This document shows, piece by piece, positions 6,828 to 16,449 of a stretch of DNA of 35,973 bases. Source of the DNA: Leptotrichiaceae bacterium (lineage in GTDB: Bacteria; Fusobacteriota; Fusobacteriia; Fusobacteriales; Leptotrichiaceae); NCBI GenBank assembly GCA_018059165.1, contig JAGOYM010000003.1, forward strand, positions 1 to 35,973, given 5' to 3'. The notes under the pieces are model-generated. The model made no database searches. It was given only the letters and a program-made list of their open reading frames with translations, and was not told where the DNA came from. Position 1 is the first letter of the stretch, and every line of letters begins with the position of its first letter. Made by a program: the position numbers and the translations under genes.

Positions 6828-7298
6828 CTATTTTATTTTTCCTCTTTTGTCATTTCTTATCTTGTCTATCTCTTTTATAAAGTTGTCTAAATCTTTAAAT
6901 TCTTTATATACTGAAGCAAATCTAACATATGCAACTTCATCTAAATCCAATAAATAAGTCATAATTGCATTTCCTAAATCGCTAGATTTTATTTCACCAG
7001 AATATTTCGTCAAGATTTCTCTTTCTAATTTATCAACGCTTTCTTCAATTCTTTCTCTATCAATTTTTCTTTTTTCAAGAGCTCTAATTATACTACTGTA
7101 TACTTTTTCTCTAGAAAACTCTTGTCTAACTCCATCTTTTTTTAGCACATATAATGCTAAATCCCCTATTTTTTCATATGTTGTAAATCTTTTTTGGCAG
7201 TCTTCGCATTCTCTTCTTCTTTTTATTGAATTCCCATCAAGATATGTTCTACTGTCTACAACTTTTGTTTCTTCGCTTCCACAAAAAGGACATTTCAT
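6828..7298 (-). CDS. nrdR: Ribonucleotide reductase transcriptional repressor NrdR
   Basis: A 156-residue regulator that senses ATP/dATP and represses ribonucleotide reductase genes. The N-terminal zinc ribbon is complete, with C3 and C6 (CPFCGSEETKVVDSR) and C31 and C34 (RRRECEDCQKRFTTYE). The ATP-cone domain spans about 49-139 and includes VLKKDGVRQEFSREK and VAYVRFASVYKEF. Length matches the family (about 150). No nrd genes are in the window, so its targets lie elsewhere. It begins 22 nt after the ptsN-like gene; Shine-Dalgarno AGGGAGA precedes the ATG. Confidence 0.96.
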   Translation of the reverse strand: MKCPFCGSEETKVVDSRTYLDGNSIKRRRECEDCQKRFTTYEKIGDLALYVLKKDGVRQEFSREKVYSSIIRALEKRKIDRERIEESVDKLEREILTKYSGEIKSSDLGNAIMTYLLDLDEVAYVRFASVYKEFKDLDNFIKEIDKIRNDKRGKIK

Positions 7299-7320
7299 AC
7301 AGTCTCCCTCATCTTATATA

Positions 7321-7785
7321 TTATTTTTCTGCTTTCTCTATAACATCTAACAACTCTGATGTTGTTTTTGCATTTATAATTTTTGTTCTAAAATCATTTT
7401 CTCTTATTAATCTAGATATTCTAGCAAGAATTTTTAAATATTCCTGCGTTTCGCCACTTGGTGATAAAAACATGAAAAATATTTTTGCATCTTCTTCATC
7501 AATTGAATTATAATTTATACCATTTTTTGAAACCCCAATTCCAATTAATAAATCTGTTACTCCTTCAGTTTTGGCATGTGGAAGTGCTACATTTTTACCA
7601 ATCCCTGTTGTTCCTAGTTCCTCTCTTGCATATAAGTCAGAAAGGCATTTATCATAATCTACTATTTTTTTTGACTCTTTGATACTTTCTAATAACTCTT
7701 TTATAATATCTCTTTTAGTTTTTGCTTTAAGATCCAAGTTTATCATTTCTACATCAATATAATCCACTACTCTACTTTTATTCAT
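7321..7785 (-). CDS. PTS EIIA domain protein, fructose/nitrogen (PtsN) type
   Basis: A 154-residue single-domain EIIA of the mannitol-fructose class. The phosphorylatable histidine is H70 in GKNVALPHAKT, and EELGTTGIG just before it and FMFLSPSGETQEYLKILA after it are family motifs. As a lone domain with no linked EIIB or EIIC, it is more likely a regulatory EIIA (PtsN) or a partner of transporters encoded elsewhere. Its ATG directly follows the recO stop codon (TAAATG), and its Shine-Dalgarno GGAGAG lies within the last recO codons, so the two are translationally linked. Confidence 0.88.
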   Translation of the reverse strand: MNKSRVVDYIDVEMINLDLKAKTKRDIIKELLESIKESKKIVDYDKCLSDLYAREELGTTGIGKNVALPHAKTEGVTDLLIGIGVSKNGINYNSIDEEDAKIFFMFLSPSGETQEYLKILARISRLIRENDFRTKIINAKTTSELLDVIEKAEK

Positions 7786-8433
7786 TTAAATCTCTCCTAT
7801 AATAAATTTTTTTAAATTCAATTTTGTTTGTAATTCTTCATTTATAACCTTTTCTAAAATTAATGCTATTTTTGAAAGCTCATTTCCCACTCTTTCTTTT
7901 ATTTTACTTTTACTTTCTATGAGTTTGTATATCTCTAACAGGTCTTTTGAAAAATAAGTCATTATATCACTTTCTTCATATATACCTTGCTCTATCATTA
8001 TTCTTCTCAGAAAATGAGTTACCATAATGTATTTCTCTGCTGAATTAGTAATCTCTTTTCTGTCCAAATAATCAAAAATATTAACTATTCTATCATAAAA
8101 TTCCTCATCTACATCATTATATTCATAAATTTTATTAATTGTATCTAAAAAGTAAAATCCTACTTCTAATTTTTCAATATCTTTACTTATTTCTAAAAAA
8201 GTTTTCTTTAATTCCATATCTTTAATTGTGTAATAACTATTTTTCTGATACATAGAAATTTCAGAAACATTCATTGGATTTATTACATTTTTTTCTCTTC
8301 TTTTCGATTTTCTTATCCCGTGAATAATAGAATCTATTTTACCAAAATTTTTCGTAAAAATCGTTATTATTACATCTGCTTCATTTATTTCTTTCTTTTT
8401 TAAAATAATACCTTCAGTTTTTATTATTTTCAT
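7786..8433 (-). CDS. recO: DNA repair protein RecO
   Basis: A 215-residue protein that loads RecA with RecR/RecF during gap repair. The N-terminal OB fold starts with the typical KTEGIILKKKEINEADVIITIFTKNFGKI (first 20 residues of this are the best match) and continues to GIRKSKRR. The helical C-terminal half follows. The zinc-binding cysteines found in many RecO proteins are absent: I see no cysteine in the protein. The length is somewhat short compared with the usual 230-250. It lies 30 nt after the LolA-like gene, with AAAGGAAA before the ATG. Confidence 0.88.
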   Translation of the reverse strand: MKIIKTEGIILKKKEINEADVIITIFTKNFGKIDSIIHGIRKSKRREKNVINPMNVSEISMYQKNSYYTIKDMELKKTFLEISKDIEKLEVGFYFLDTINKIYEYNDVDEEFYDRIVNIFDYLDRKEITNSAEKYIMVTHFLRRIMIEQGIYEESDIMTYFSKDLLEIYKLIESKSKIKERVGNELSKIALILEKVINEELQTKLNLKKFIIGEI

Positions 8434-8463
8434 GATTTCCTTTGCTTTAGAGGTCCCTATTTA

Positions 8464-8988
8464 TTATTTAAAACTTGAAAATGTGTATATTATTTGTGAA
8501 TTACCATCTTTAATTGATATTTTTGTAGGGTATTTGTATTCTCCAGAAGATACATAATCACTGAAATTAGCAGTGTATCCTTTACTTTCAACTGATGTTA
8601 GCCATTCTTTTGAGAATTTAAAATTATCACCATTAATTGTTTGATTATTTTTATCTTTAATTTTTCTAATTTTATTAAGCAGGCTTAAAATATTCGCCTC
8701 ATCTTCATTTAGTGTCTGTGTTACTGTTTGTTTTAGTGATGGGTAATAAATTGTCTTTTTATTTTGAGTAAATGTATATATCTCTCCTTTGTTAATTGTT
8801 GGTGAAGAGATCACTAGTTTAAGTGTCCCATTATCATATGTCATTGTGTATTTCTTAACTTTTGATGATTTATTTATCTTTAGTGTTTCTGTAACACTCA
8901 CTGTAAATGTATCCTTTTCCCAAAAATCTTTTGAATATGACACGATTGACACTAACATCATTGATATTATTAAAATTAACCTTCTCAT
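8464..8988 (-). CDS. LolA-like periplasmic lipoprotein carrier
   Basis: A 174-residue exported protein. Residues 1-19 are a signal peptide (MRRLILIISMMLVSIVSYS). The mature part is nearly all strands, with the LolA/LppX-type sequence: KYTMTYDNGTLKLVISSP, GEIYTFTQNKKTIYYPSLKQ and a last strand GNSQIIYTFSSFK. LolA carries lipoproteins across the periplasm from LolCDE to the outer membrane. The fold call rests on pattern, not on strict motifs, so a broader outer-membrane lipoprotein-sorting or DUF-type LolA relative is possible. Its partners, the LolC/E-type permease and LolD, lie about 6 kb further down the same apparent operon. Shine-Dalgarno AGGAGG lies 4 nt before the ATG, and the gene starts 16 nt after mreC. 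Confidence 0.72.
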   Translation of the reverse strand: MRRLILIISMMLVSIVSYSKDFWEKDTFTVSVTETLKINKSSKVKKYTMTYDNGTLKLVISSPTINKGEIYTFTQNKKTIYYPSLKQTVTQTLNEDEANILSLLNKIRKIKDKNNQTINGDNFKFSKEWLTSVESKGYTANFSDYVSSGEYKYPTKISIKDGNSQIIYTFSSFK

Positions 8989-9004
8989 ATTTCCTCCTAT
9001 TTAA

Positions 9005-9934
9005 CTAATTTTGAATATTAGAATTATCCTTAATATACTGTTTGTTCTTTTCAATTTGCTGCTGTATTTCTTGATTTTGTAATATATTATCTTTCAACAA
9101 CTTATTATTATCAAATTTATATACCATAAGTTGTTTGATATCATTTAACTTATAAGGTGGTTTGAATATAAGCTCTTTTGTTTTTTTATAAGAATTCATA
9201 TCTTTCAAATAAAAACTTCCAATTGCTATACCTTTTGGAAACAAATCACTGATACCTGATGTTTCAACCTTGTAAAACCGTTGAACAACTTCTGTTCCAT
9301 TCCCGTTATAGTTAAATATAGAATATGTTCCATTTCCATTTCCTCTTAGTATTTGTGTCTCTCCACCATTAAGTGTTACACTTATTCTAGAGTTTTTACT
9401 TGTAACAAGTATTACTTCAGAGAAATTTTGATTTACCTCACCTATTTTACCTATTAGAATTCCATTGTATAAAACTGGTAATCCTTTTATTATATTATCA
9501 TTACTTCCTTTATCAATAAATATTCTTTCTGATTCATTAATATTCTCAACAAGAGCTACATTAACTGCTATGTATTCTTGTGGTGATTGCTGTCTTAATG
9601 CAAGCATATTTTTTAAATTTTGATTTTCTGTTATAAGATTTTTCATTTCTACATCTTTCATCTTCTCTTTTTGAAGATCAACATTCATTCGTTCATAATT
9701 TTCTGTATACCTATTTAAATAATTTATGTTACTGACTCTCTCTTTAAATTCCAATTCTTTTTTATATATTGTACTTCTTACGTTCACAAGTTTATTATTC
9801 ATTGAATTCACAAGACCATCAAATAACTTTAAAGAATTTACAAAAGGTCCTTTTAAAATGAACAACACAGCTATAATAGTAGCTGTTATAACTGCCATTC
9901 TTATTAATTTATTTTCTCTTTTTATGTTAGCCAT
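9005..9934 (-). CDS. mreC: Rod shape-determining protein MreC
   Basis: A 309-residue bitopic protein of the elongasome that organises lateral-wall peptidoglycan synthesis. It has a membrane helix at about 12-28, a coiled coil (about 60-115) and the two-barrel periplasmic domain with family motifs VALVENINESERIFIDKGS, GLPVLYNGILIGKIGEV and SRISVTLNGGE, then FPKGIAIGSF. A Gln/Lys/Asn-rich tail follows (about 285-309). mreB and mreD are not adjacent, which is unusual since mreBCD are commonly together. It is the first gene after a consensus promoter; AAGGAGC precedes the ATG. Confidence 0.92.
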   Translation of the reverse strand: MANIKRENKLIRMAVITATIIAVLFILKGPFVNSLKLFDGLVNSMNNKLVNVRSTIYKKELEFKERVSNINYLNRYTENYERMNVDLQKEKMKDVEMKNLITENQNLKNMLALRQQSPQEYIAVNVALVENINESERIFIDKGSNDNIIKGLPVLYNGILIGKIGEVNQNFSEVILVTSKNSRISVTLNGGETQILRGNGNGTYSIFNYNGNGTEVVQRFYKVETSGISDLFPKGIAIGSFYLKDMNSYKKTKELIFKPPYKLNDIKQLMVYKFDNNKLLKDNILQNQEIQQQIEKNKQYIKDNSNIQN

Positions 9935-9969
9935 TTAATTAAGCTCCTTCTAGACTTAAATACGCTTTT

Positions 9970-9998
9970 ATTATACTATATTTTGTGTTTTTTGTAAA
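9970..9998 (-). promoter_or_regulatory. Sigma-70-type promoter of the mreC operon
   Basis: On the minus strand TTTACA (9993-9998) and TATAAT (9970-9975) are separated by exactly 17 nt. Transcription would start near 9963, about 28 nt before mreC. It lies just past the groEL terminator, so it is the likely head of the unit running to lolD at 790. Confidence 0.82.
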
Positions 9999-10023
9999 AT
10001 ATTTGTTTATAATATTAAAAGTG

Positions 10024-10053
10024 AAAATCCAGTTATATTACAAACTGGATTTT
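10024..10053 (-). terminator. Intrinsic terminator after groEL
   Basis: An 11-bp perfect inverted repeat (AAAATCCAGTT at 10024-10034, complement at 10043-10053) with an 8-nt loop, 8 nt after the groEL stop. On the minus strand the stem is followed by CACTTTTAATATT. It ends the chaperonin unit before the mreC promoter. Confidence 0.88.
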
Positions 10054-10061
10054 TATCATAT

Positions 10062-11711
<1,650 letters not shown>

Positions 11712-11975
11712 TTATTCTACAATTGCTAGAATATCCTTGCTTTCTAATATTAAAAAGTTTCTCTCTTCATCTTTTATTTCTGTTCCTGAATATTTTTCAA
11801 AAATAACATTCATCCCTTTTTTTATTTCTTTAACCTCTGTACCTACTGCTATTACTTCACCAATTATAGGTTTTTCTTTTGAGGCTGTTCCTGGCAATAC
11901 AATTCCACTTTTTGTTACTTCTTCTTGTTTCGTTTGTTCAATTAATACTCTTTTACCTAGTGGTTTTATCTTCAT
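11712..11975 (-). CDS. groES: Co-chaperonin GroES (10 kDa)
   Basis: An 87-residue heptameric lid for GroEL. Typical segments are MKIKPLGKRVLIEQ, the mobile loop KSGIVLPGTASKEKP and the closing region VIFEKYSGTEIKDEERNFLILESKDILAIVE. Two ATGs are adjacent (11978 and 11975); AGGAGG is only 1 nt from the first and 4 nt from the second, so I place the start at 11975. The gene begins 32 nt after the lipoprotein gene, with no CIRCE operator and no separate promoter visible in that gap, so groESL is probably co-transcribed with the lipoprotein. Confidence 0.97.
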   Translation of the reverse strand: MKIKPLGKRVLIEQTKQEEVTKSGIVLPGTASKEKPIIGEVIAVGTEVKEIKKGMNVIFEKYSGTEIKDEERNFLILESKDILAIVE

Positions 11976-12007
11976 CATTCCTCCTAAAATTTATGAAAAT
12001 CACTCTT

Positions 12008-12511
12008 TTATTTTGTCTGTACGTATAATTTTCCATTTTCTATTATAATATTTTTTATGTTTAATTTTTTGCCATCTTCATTTTCGTATTTGTACACTGG
12101 TTGTGTTTCAATATAGTTTGAAATGATTTGTTTTAATGCAATAGCTACTTTAGTGTCATCTAATTTAGCTCCTTGTTCATTTGTTATTTCATCAATATTA
12201 AGTCCCACCATATATACTTCTTTAGTAGTGTCATCAAATTTTATTCCACTACTTATTTTCATACTCCCTTTTTGCTCTTCACCTAAACTAGAAAGTGTAT
12301 AGTTGACATTAAGATGCATTTTATCTTCTTTGAATGATACTTGTGGTTTTTCTATAATTCCTTTTGCTAAAATATAATTTTTAGTTATCGGAAAGCTCTT
12401 AGAAACTTTGTTTTGGACAATAGCTTCTGGAACCATTAATCTACCTTCATTATATATATTACATGAAGCAACTACTGCAGCCATTGTTATTAATAAAATT
12501 ATTTTTTTCAT
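12008..12511 (-). CDS. YceB/DUF1439-like lipoprotein
   Basis: A 167-residue lipoprotein with a signal peptide and lipobox V-A-S-C, giving lipidated C17. The residue after Cys is Asn rather than Asp, so under the E. coli rule it would go to the outer membrane. The mature part resembles E. coli YceB (DUF1439, tubular lipid-binding type fold): strands HLNVNYTLSSL, then VAIALKQIISNYIETQPVYKY and a final IKNIIIENGKLYVQ. The function of this family is not established. It is first in a unit with groES and groEL, an unusual neighbour. Shine-Dalgarno GAGGAG precedes the ATG. The lipoprotein call is firm; the YceB link is by eye. Confidence 0.83.
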   Translation of the reverse strand: MKKIILLITMAAVVASCNIYNEGRLMVPEAIVQNKVSKSFPITKNYILAKGIIEKPQVSFKEDKMHLNVNYTLSSLGEEQKGSMKISSGIKFDDTTKEVYMVGLNIDEITNEQGAKLDDTKVAIALKQIISNYIETQPVYKYENEDGKKLNIKNIIIENGKLYVQTK

Positions 12512-12530
12512 ATTTTTTCTCCTCTTTTAA

Positions 12531-12548
12531 ATATATTCTTGAATATAT
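12531..12548. repeat. Short inverted repeat (possible operator) before the lipoprotein-groESL unit
   Basis: ATATATTC (12531-12538) and GAATATAT (12541-12548) form a perfect 8-bp inverted repeat with a 2-nt centre. It overlaps the downstream end of the predicted -10 box and the expected transcription start (about 12540), the usual place for a repressor site. It is not CIRCE. AT-rich DNA makes such repeats fairly easy to find, so the role is uncertain. Confidence 0.4.
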
Positions 12549-12555
12549 TATCTCA
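12547..12555 (-). promoter_or_regulatory. Extended -10 promoter for the lipoprotein-groES-groEL unit
   Basis: The minus strand reads TGAGATAAT, that is TG-n-GATAAT, an extended -10 with one mismatch to TATAAT. No good -35 lies at 16-18 nt, which fits extended -10 promoters. It lies in the 79-nt gap between uvrA and the lipoprotein gene, about 36 nt before the ATG. Confidence 0.5.
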
Positions 12556-12590
12556 CAAATCGCTTATAATTCTCTTTGGATACTCTTATA

Positions 12591-15413
12591 TTATAAATAT
12601 TTTTTCAAAAACTGTCCAGTGTATGATTTTTTGACTTTTACAATTTCTTCAGGTGTTCCAGTAGCTATAATTTTTCCACCTTTATGACCACCTTCCGGAC
12701 CTACATCTATAATATAATCTGCACATTTAACAACATCTAGATTGTGTTCTATTACTAGAACCGTATTACCTTTTTCTACTAATCTATCCAATACTAGTAA
12801 TAATTTTCTTATATCTTCAAAATGTAATCCCGTTGTAGGCTCATCAAGTATATAGATTGTGTTCCCTCTAGAAATTTTTGATAACTCTGAAGCCAGTTTT
12901 ATTCTCTGTGCCTCTCCACCCGAAAGTGTTGTTGCAGGTTGACCCAATTTAATATAATCCATCCCTACATCAATGAGTGTTTGGAGTCTTCTCTGCAAAC
13001 TCGGTATTGCTTCAAAGAAACTATACGCCTCTTCAACCGACATATTTAATACGTCTGAAATATTTTTTCCTTTATAATGTACATCTAATGTTTCTCTGTT
13101 ATATCTCTTTCCTTTACAAACTTCGCATTCAACATAAACATCAGGAAGAAAATTCATTTCTATCTTATTAATTCCTGCTCCTCCACAAGCCTCACATCTT
13201 CCACCCTTAACATTAAACGAGAATCTTCCTTTGTCATATCCTCGTATTTTTGCATCTTTTGTTTGAGCGAATAAATCTCTTATATCGTCAAATAATTTAG
13301 TATATGTCGCAGTATTTGATCTTGGAGTTCTTCCTATTGGTGACTGATCAATGTCTATTATTTTCTCTAATTGCTCAATTCCTTCAATTCCACCATGTTC
13401 TAGCGGGTACATTTTACCTTTATTCAATTTATTATGTAATTCAGGAAATAATGTTTGATTTATTAATGATGATTTTCCACTTCCAGAAACTCCTGTAACT
13501 ACTGTAAATACTCCTAAAGGTATCTCAATCGTTACATTTTTCAAGTTGTTTCCTTTTGCATTTTTCAATATTATTTTCTTTTCTGATTTTTTTCTCTCTT
13601 TAGGAACTTCTATTTTTATTTCCCCATTTAAATATTTTGCCGTTAATGATTTCTTACTTTTCATAACTTGCTTAGGTGTTCCTTGTGCAACTACTTCACC
13701 ACCATGAATCCCTGCATTAGGTCCCATATCTATCAAATAGTCAGATTCCTTCATTGTGTCTTCATCATGTTCTACAACAATTAAAGTATTCCCTATCTCT
13801 TTTAGATCTCTTAATGTTGCAAGTAGTTTCTCATTATCTCGTTGATGCAGCCCTATACTCGGCTCATCTAGTACATATATTACTCCTGTCAATCTACTAC
13901 CAATTTGGCTTGCTAACCTTATTCTTTGTGACTCCCCACCTGATAATGTCTTTGTTGTTCTAGATAATGTTAAGTAATCTAATCCAACATTTATCATAAA
14001 TGATAGTCTTTCCTTTACTTCTTTTAGTATTTCAGTTGCAATTTGCTTTTCTTTTTCTGTTAATTCCATTTTATTATAGAATTCCAATGCTTCATTTATA
14101 CTAATACTTGTTAAGTCATGTATGCTTTTATTATTTACTGTTATTGCAAGAACAACATCTTTAAGACGCTTCCCACTACATGTTTTACAAGTTTTTTCTA
14201 TCATATATTTAGACTCTATTTCCTCTTTCATAGAATCTGAATTTGTCTCGTAATATCTTCTTTCAAGATTTTTTACAATTCCTTCATATGACCTGCTTCC
14301 ATTGTACGAAAAACTATCCCCTGTCCATTTAAATTTGAATTCTTTACTATTTCCATGGAATATTGTATTTCTTTCATCTTTAGTTAAATCTTTTACTTTC
14401 TTATTAACATCTATTTTGTACGCTTTTGCCATTGTCATAAATAATTCCCAGTTCCATCCTTTTTTTGTAGATGCCCCTGGTATAGCTATTCCACCATCAT
14501 AAAGTGATAAATTTTCATCAATTATCAATTTGTTTTCATCAACTTCAAGTGTCGTACCTAATCCATTACATGAATCGCATGCTCCATATGGTGCATTAAA
14601 CGAGAATAGTCTTGGTACAACATCTGGGAATACTACTTCCGGATGATTTGAACAAGAAAAATTCTCACTGTATTTACTATCTTTTCCGTTTATATTAGCA
14701 ATAACTTGACCTTCTGATAACCCTGTAGCAATTTCAATTGCCTCACCTAGTCTACTTAAAAATTCTTTGTCAGTCTTCTTTATTTTTAATCTATCCACAA
14801 CTACTTCTATTGTATGTCTTTTATTTTTATCAAGTTCTATAGAATCATTTAGATCAAGCGTATCCCCATTTACTCTTATTCTTTGAAATCCTTTTTTTTG
14901 TAAATTGAGGAATAAATTTTTATGTGTTCCTTTTTTATCAACAACAACAGGTGCTAGTAATATTAATTTATCTGCTTCTTTTGTTGATTCAATTATTGTG
15001 TCTACTATTTCTTCTATTGTCTGCTTTTCAACTACTGTTCCACAAATTGGGCAATGTGCTTTTCCGATATGTGCCCATAGTAATCTCATATAGTCATAAA
15101 TTTCTGTCATTGTACCAACTGTTGATCTTGGATTTTTCGAAACACTTTTTTGCTCAATTGATATTGCTGGTGACAACCCCTCTATACTGTCTAATTCTGG
15201 CTTTTGCATTTGACCAATAAATTGTCTTGCATATGCAGATAGACTTTCAACATATCTTCTCTGTCCTTCTGAATAAATTGTATCGAATGCTAATGATGAT
15301 TTACCACTTCCTGAAACTCCAGTTATTACAACAAATTTATTTTTTGGTATCTCTATGTCAATATTTTTAAGATTGTGTTCCCTTGCACCTTTTATTTTTA
15401 TTTTATCATCCAC
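12591..15413 (-). CDS. uvrA: Excinuclease ABC subunit UvrA
   Basis: A 940-residue damage-sensing ATPase of nucleotide excision repair. Both ABC halves are complete: Walker [10 protein letters not shown] at 32-40 and again at about 644, signature [12 protein letters not shown] and [12 protein letters not shown], and Walker [15 protein letters not shown] and [14 protein letters not shown]. The insertion-domain zinc site has CSNH and CDSC (Cys/His at about 253-283), and the C-terminal zinc finger has CEAC and CEVC (about 737-763). The start is a GTG at 15413 (GGGTGAG upstream); no in-frame ATG gives the [11 protein letters not shown] start. It follows the mlaA terminator by only 34 nt and I see no convincing promoter, so expression may rest on a promoter overlapping the hairpin or on read-through. 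Confidence 0.98.
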   Translation of the reverse strand: MDDKIKIKGAREHNLKNIDIEIPKNKFVVITGVSGSGKSSLAFDTIYSEGQRRYVESLSAYARQFIGQMQKPELDSIEGLSPAISIEQKSVSKNPRSTVGTMTEIYDYMRLLWAHIGKAHCPICGTVVEKQTIEEIVDTIIESTKEADKLILLAPVVVDKKGTHKNLFLNLQKKGFQRIRVNGDTLDLNDSIELDKNKRHTIEVVVDRLKIKKTDKEFLSRLGEAIEIATGLSEGQVIANINGKDSKYSENFSCSNHPEVVFPDVVPRLFSFNAPYGACDSCNGLGTTLEVDENKLIIDENLSLYDGGIAIPGASTKKGWNWELFMTMAKAYKIDVNKKVKDLTKDERNTIFHGNSKEFKFKWTGDSFSYNGSRSYEGIVKNLERRYYETNSDSMKEEIESKYMIEKTCKTCSGKRLKDVVLAITVNNKSIHDLTSISINEALEFYNKMELTEKEKQIATEILKEVKERLSFMINVGLDYLTLSRTTKTLSGGESQRIRLASQIGSRLTGVIYVLDEPSIGLHQRDNEKLLATLRDLKEIGNTLIVVEHDEDTMKESDYLIDMGPNAGIHGGEVVAQGTPKQVMKSKKSLTAKYLNGEIKIEVPKERKKSEKKIILKNAKGNNLKNVTIEIPLGVFTVVTGVSGSGKSSLINQTLFPELHNKLNKGKMYPLEHGGIEGIEQLEKIIDIDQSPIGRTPRSNTATYTKLFDDIRDLFAQTKDAKIRGYDKGRFSFNVKGGRCEACGGAGINKIEMNFLPDVYVECEVCKGKRYNRETLDVHYKGKNISDVLNMSVEEAYSFFEAIPSLQRRLQTLIDVGMDYIKLGQPATTLSGGEAQRIKLASELSKISRGNTIYILDEPTTGLHFEDIRKLLLVLDRLVEKGNTVLVIEHNLDVVKCADYIIDVGPEGGHKGGKIIATGTPEEIVKVKKSYTGQFLKKYL

Positions 15414-15447
15414 TTTTACTCACCCTTTCTTATGTTTTCACCTAAAC

Positions 15448-15477
15448 AAAAACCATCTCAAGTGTGAAATGGTTTTT
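15448..15477 (-). terminator. Intrinsic terminator after mlaA
   Basis: AAAAACCAT (15448-15456) pairs with ATGGTTTTT (15469-15477); inside, TCA and TGA can pair after one C/A mismatch, leaving a 4-nt loop. On the minus strand the stem ends in TTTTTGTTT. It starts 9 nt past the mlaA stop and closes the long unit that comes from the polysaccharide locus. Confidence 0.85.
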
Positions 15478-15486
15478 CCTCTTATG

Positions 15487-16449
15487 TTATTTGATTATTT
15501 GTAATTTTCTATAATTAAAATATAATGCTTTCACTAAATCATATTCAAATGGTGAATTTAAGTCTCCATACTTTATACTTAATAGCGATCTTGTATTTAT
15601 TCCATTTATAGTTGCTTCAATTGGTCCTGTTAATTCTTGATCCAATATATTAGTGTCATAAAGTGCTTTATCATAAACAAAAGCTTTTACTGGCATAGTC
15701 ATAGCACTATCTACAAACATTCCACCTGTATCTCTAACTGTTGATGGACCTAATATAGGCAAGACTAAGTACGAACCTGAATAGACTCCATAATATCCTA
15801 ATGTATCTCCAAATGTTTCTGGATCTTTTTTAAGCCCAAAACTTTTAGCAACATCTATTGTTCCAGCTAATCCAATTGTTGAATTTATTAGAAATCGTCC
15901 GGCTGAATTAAGTGCTTTCCCAAATTTTAACTGTAATAATGAATTAACTGTTGTAGGTATTTCTGAAAAATTTGATGAAAAATTACTTATTCCTGTTCTA
16001 ATTGGTTTAGGAACTATATGTTTGTAAACTCTAGAAATTGGATATAAAATTTTATCATCTAATTGTGTATTTATTGCATACATTCTTCTATTGTATGCTC
16101 CTAAACTATCATCAACAGTTGTAAATTCGAATACCCTATCTGAAATCAAATAATCTTCATCAAGACTTGTTATACTATTTGCAATTATACCATATTCATC
16201 TCTTTCCACAGTAACTGCTTCTAGTTTGCTATTTTCATTTTTTATAATATACTCATCATAATTTTTAGAACTATATTCTGGATCTACATTATCTTCTATA
16301 TCGAAATACATGTTATCATTTATATCCTGTACTATAATTTCCTCTAGTGTTGCCGAATCCATTACATTTTCTTTTTGATTAGTTGAATTCGAATAAGATA
16401 ATACTGATAACGAGAAAGCAAATAGAAGAATTATAATTTTATTTTTCAT
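15487..16449 (-). CDS. mlaA: MlaA (VacJ) family outer-membrane lipid-asymmetry protein
   Basis: A 320-residue exported protein. MlaA removes misplaced phospholipids from the outer leaflet of the outer membrane and passes them inward. The MlaA domain (about 108-300) is clear: [66 protein letters not shown] and [14 protein letters not shown]. The signal peptide (1-19, ending VLSYS) has no lipobox cysteine, unlike E. coli MlaA, and about 85 acidic residues separate it from the domain. The start ATG shares one base with the hydrolase stop (TAATG), with AGAAGGAGG upstream, so the pair is translationally coupled. No mlaBCDEF genes are in the window. Confidence 0.9.
   Translation of the reverse strand: MKNKIIILLFAFSLSVLSYSNSTNQKENVMDSATLEEIIVQDINDNMYFDIEDNVDPEYSSKNYDEYIIKNENSKLEAVTVERDEYGIIANSITSLDEDYLISDRVFEFTTVDDSLGAYNRRMYAINTQLDDKILYPISRVYKHIVPKPIRTGISNFSSNFSEIPTTVNSLLQLKFGKALNSAGRFLINSTIGLAGTIDVAKSFGLKKDPETFGDTLGYYGVYSGSYLVLPILGPSTVRDTGGMFVDSAMTMPVKAFVYDKALYDTNILDQELTGPIEATINGINTRSLLSIKYGDLNSPFEYDLVKALYFNYRKLQIIK

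Noticed and set aside
11979-12007. CIRCE operator before groES
   Set aside because: The gap is only about 30 nt and contains no GAGTGCTAA-type arm.
15414-15447. Promoter for uvrA
   Set aside because: TTGAGA occurs within the preceding hairpin, but no acceptable -10 lies at the right distance.
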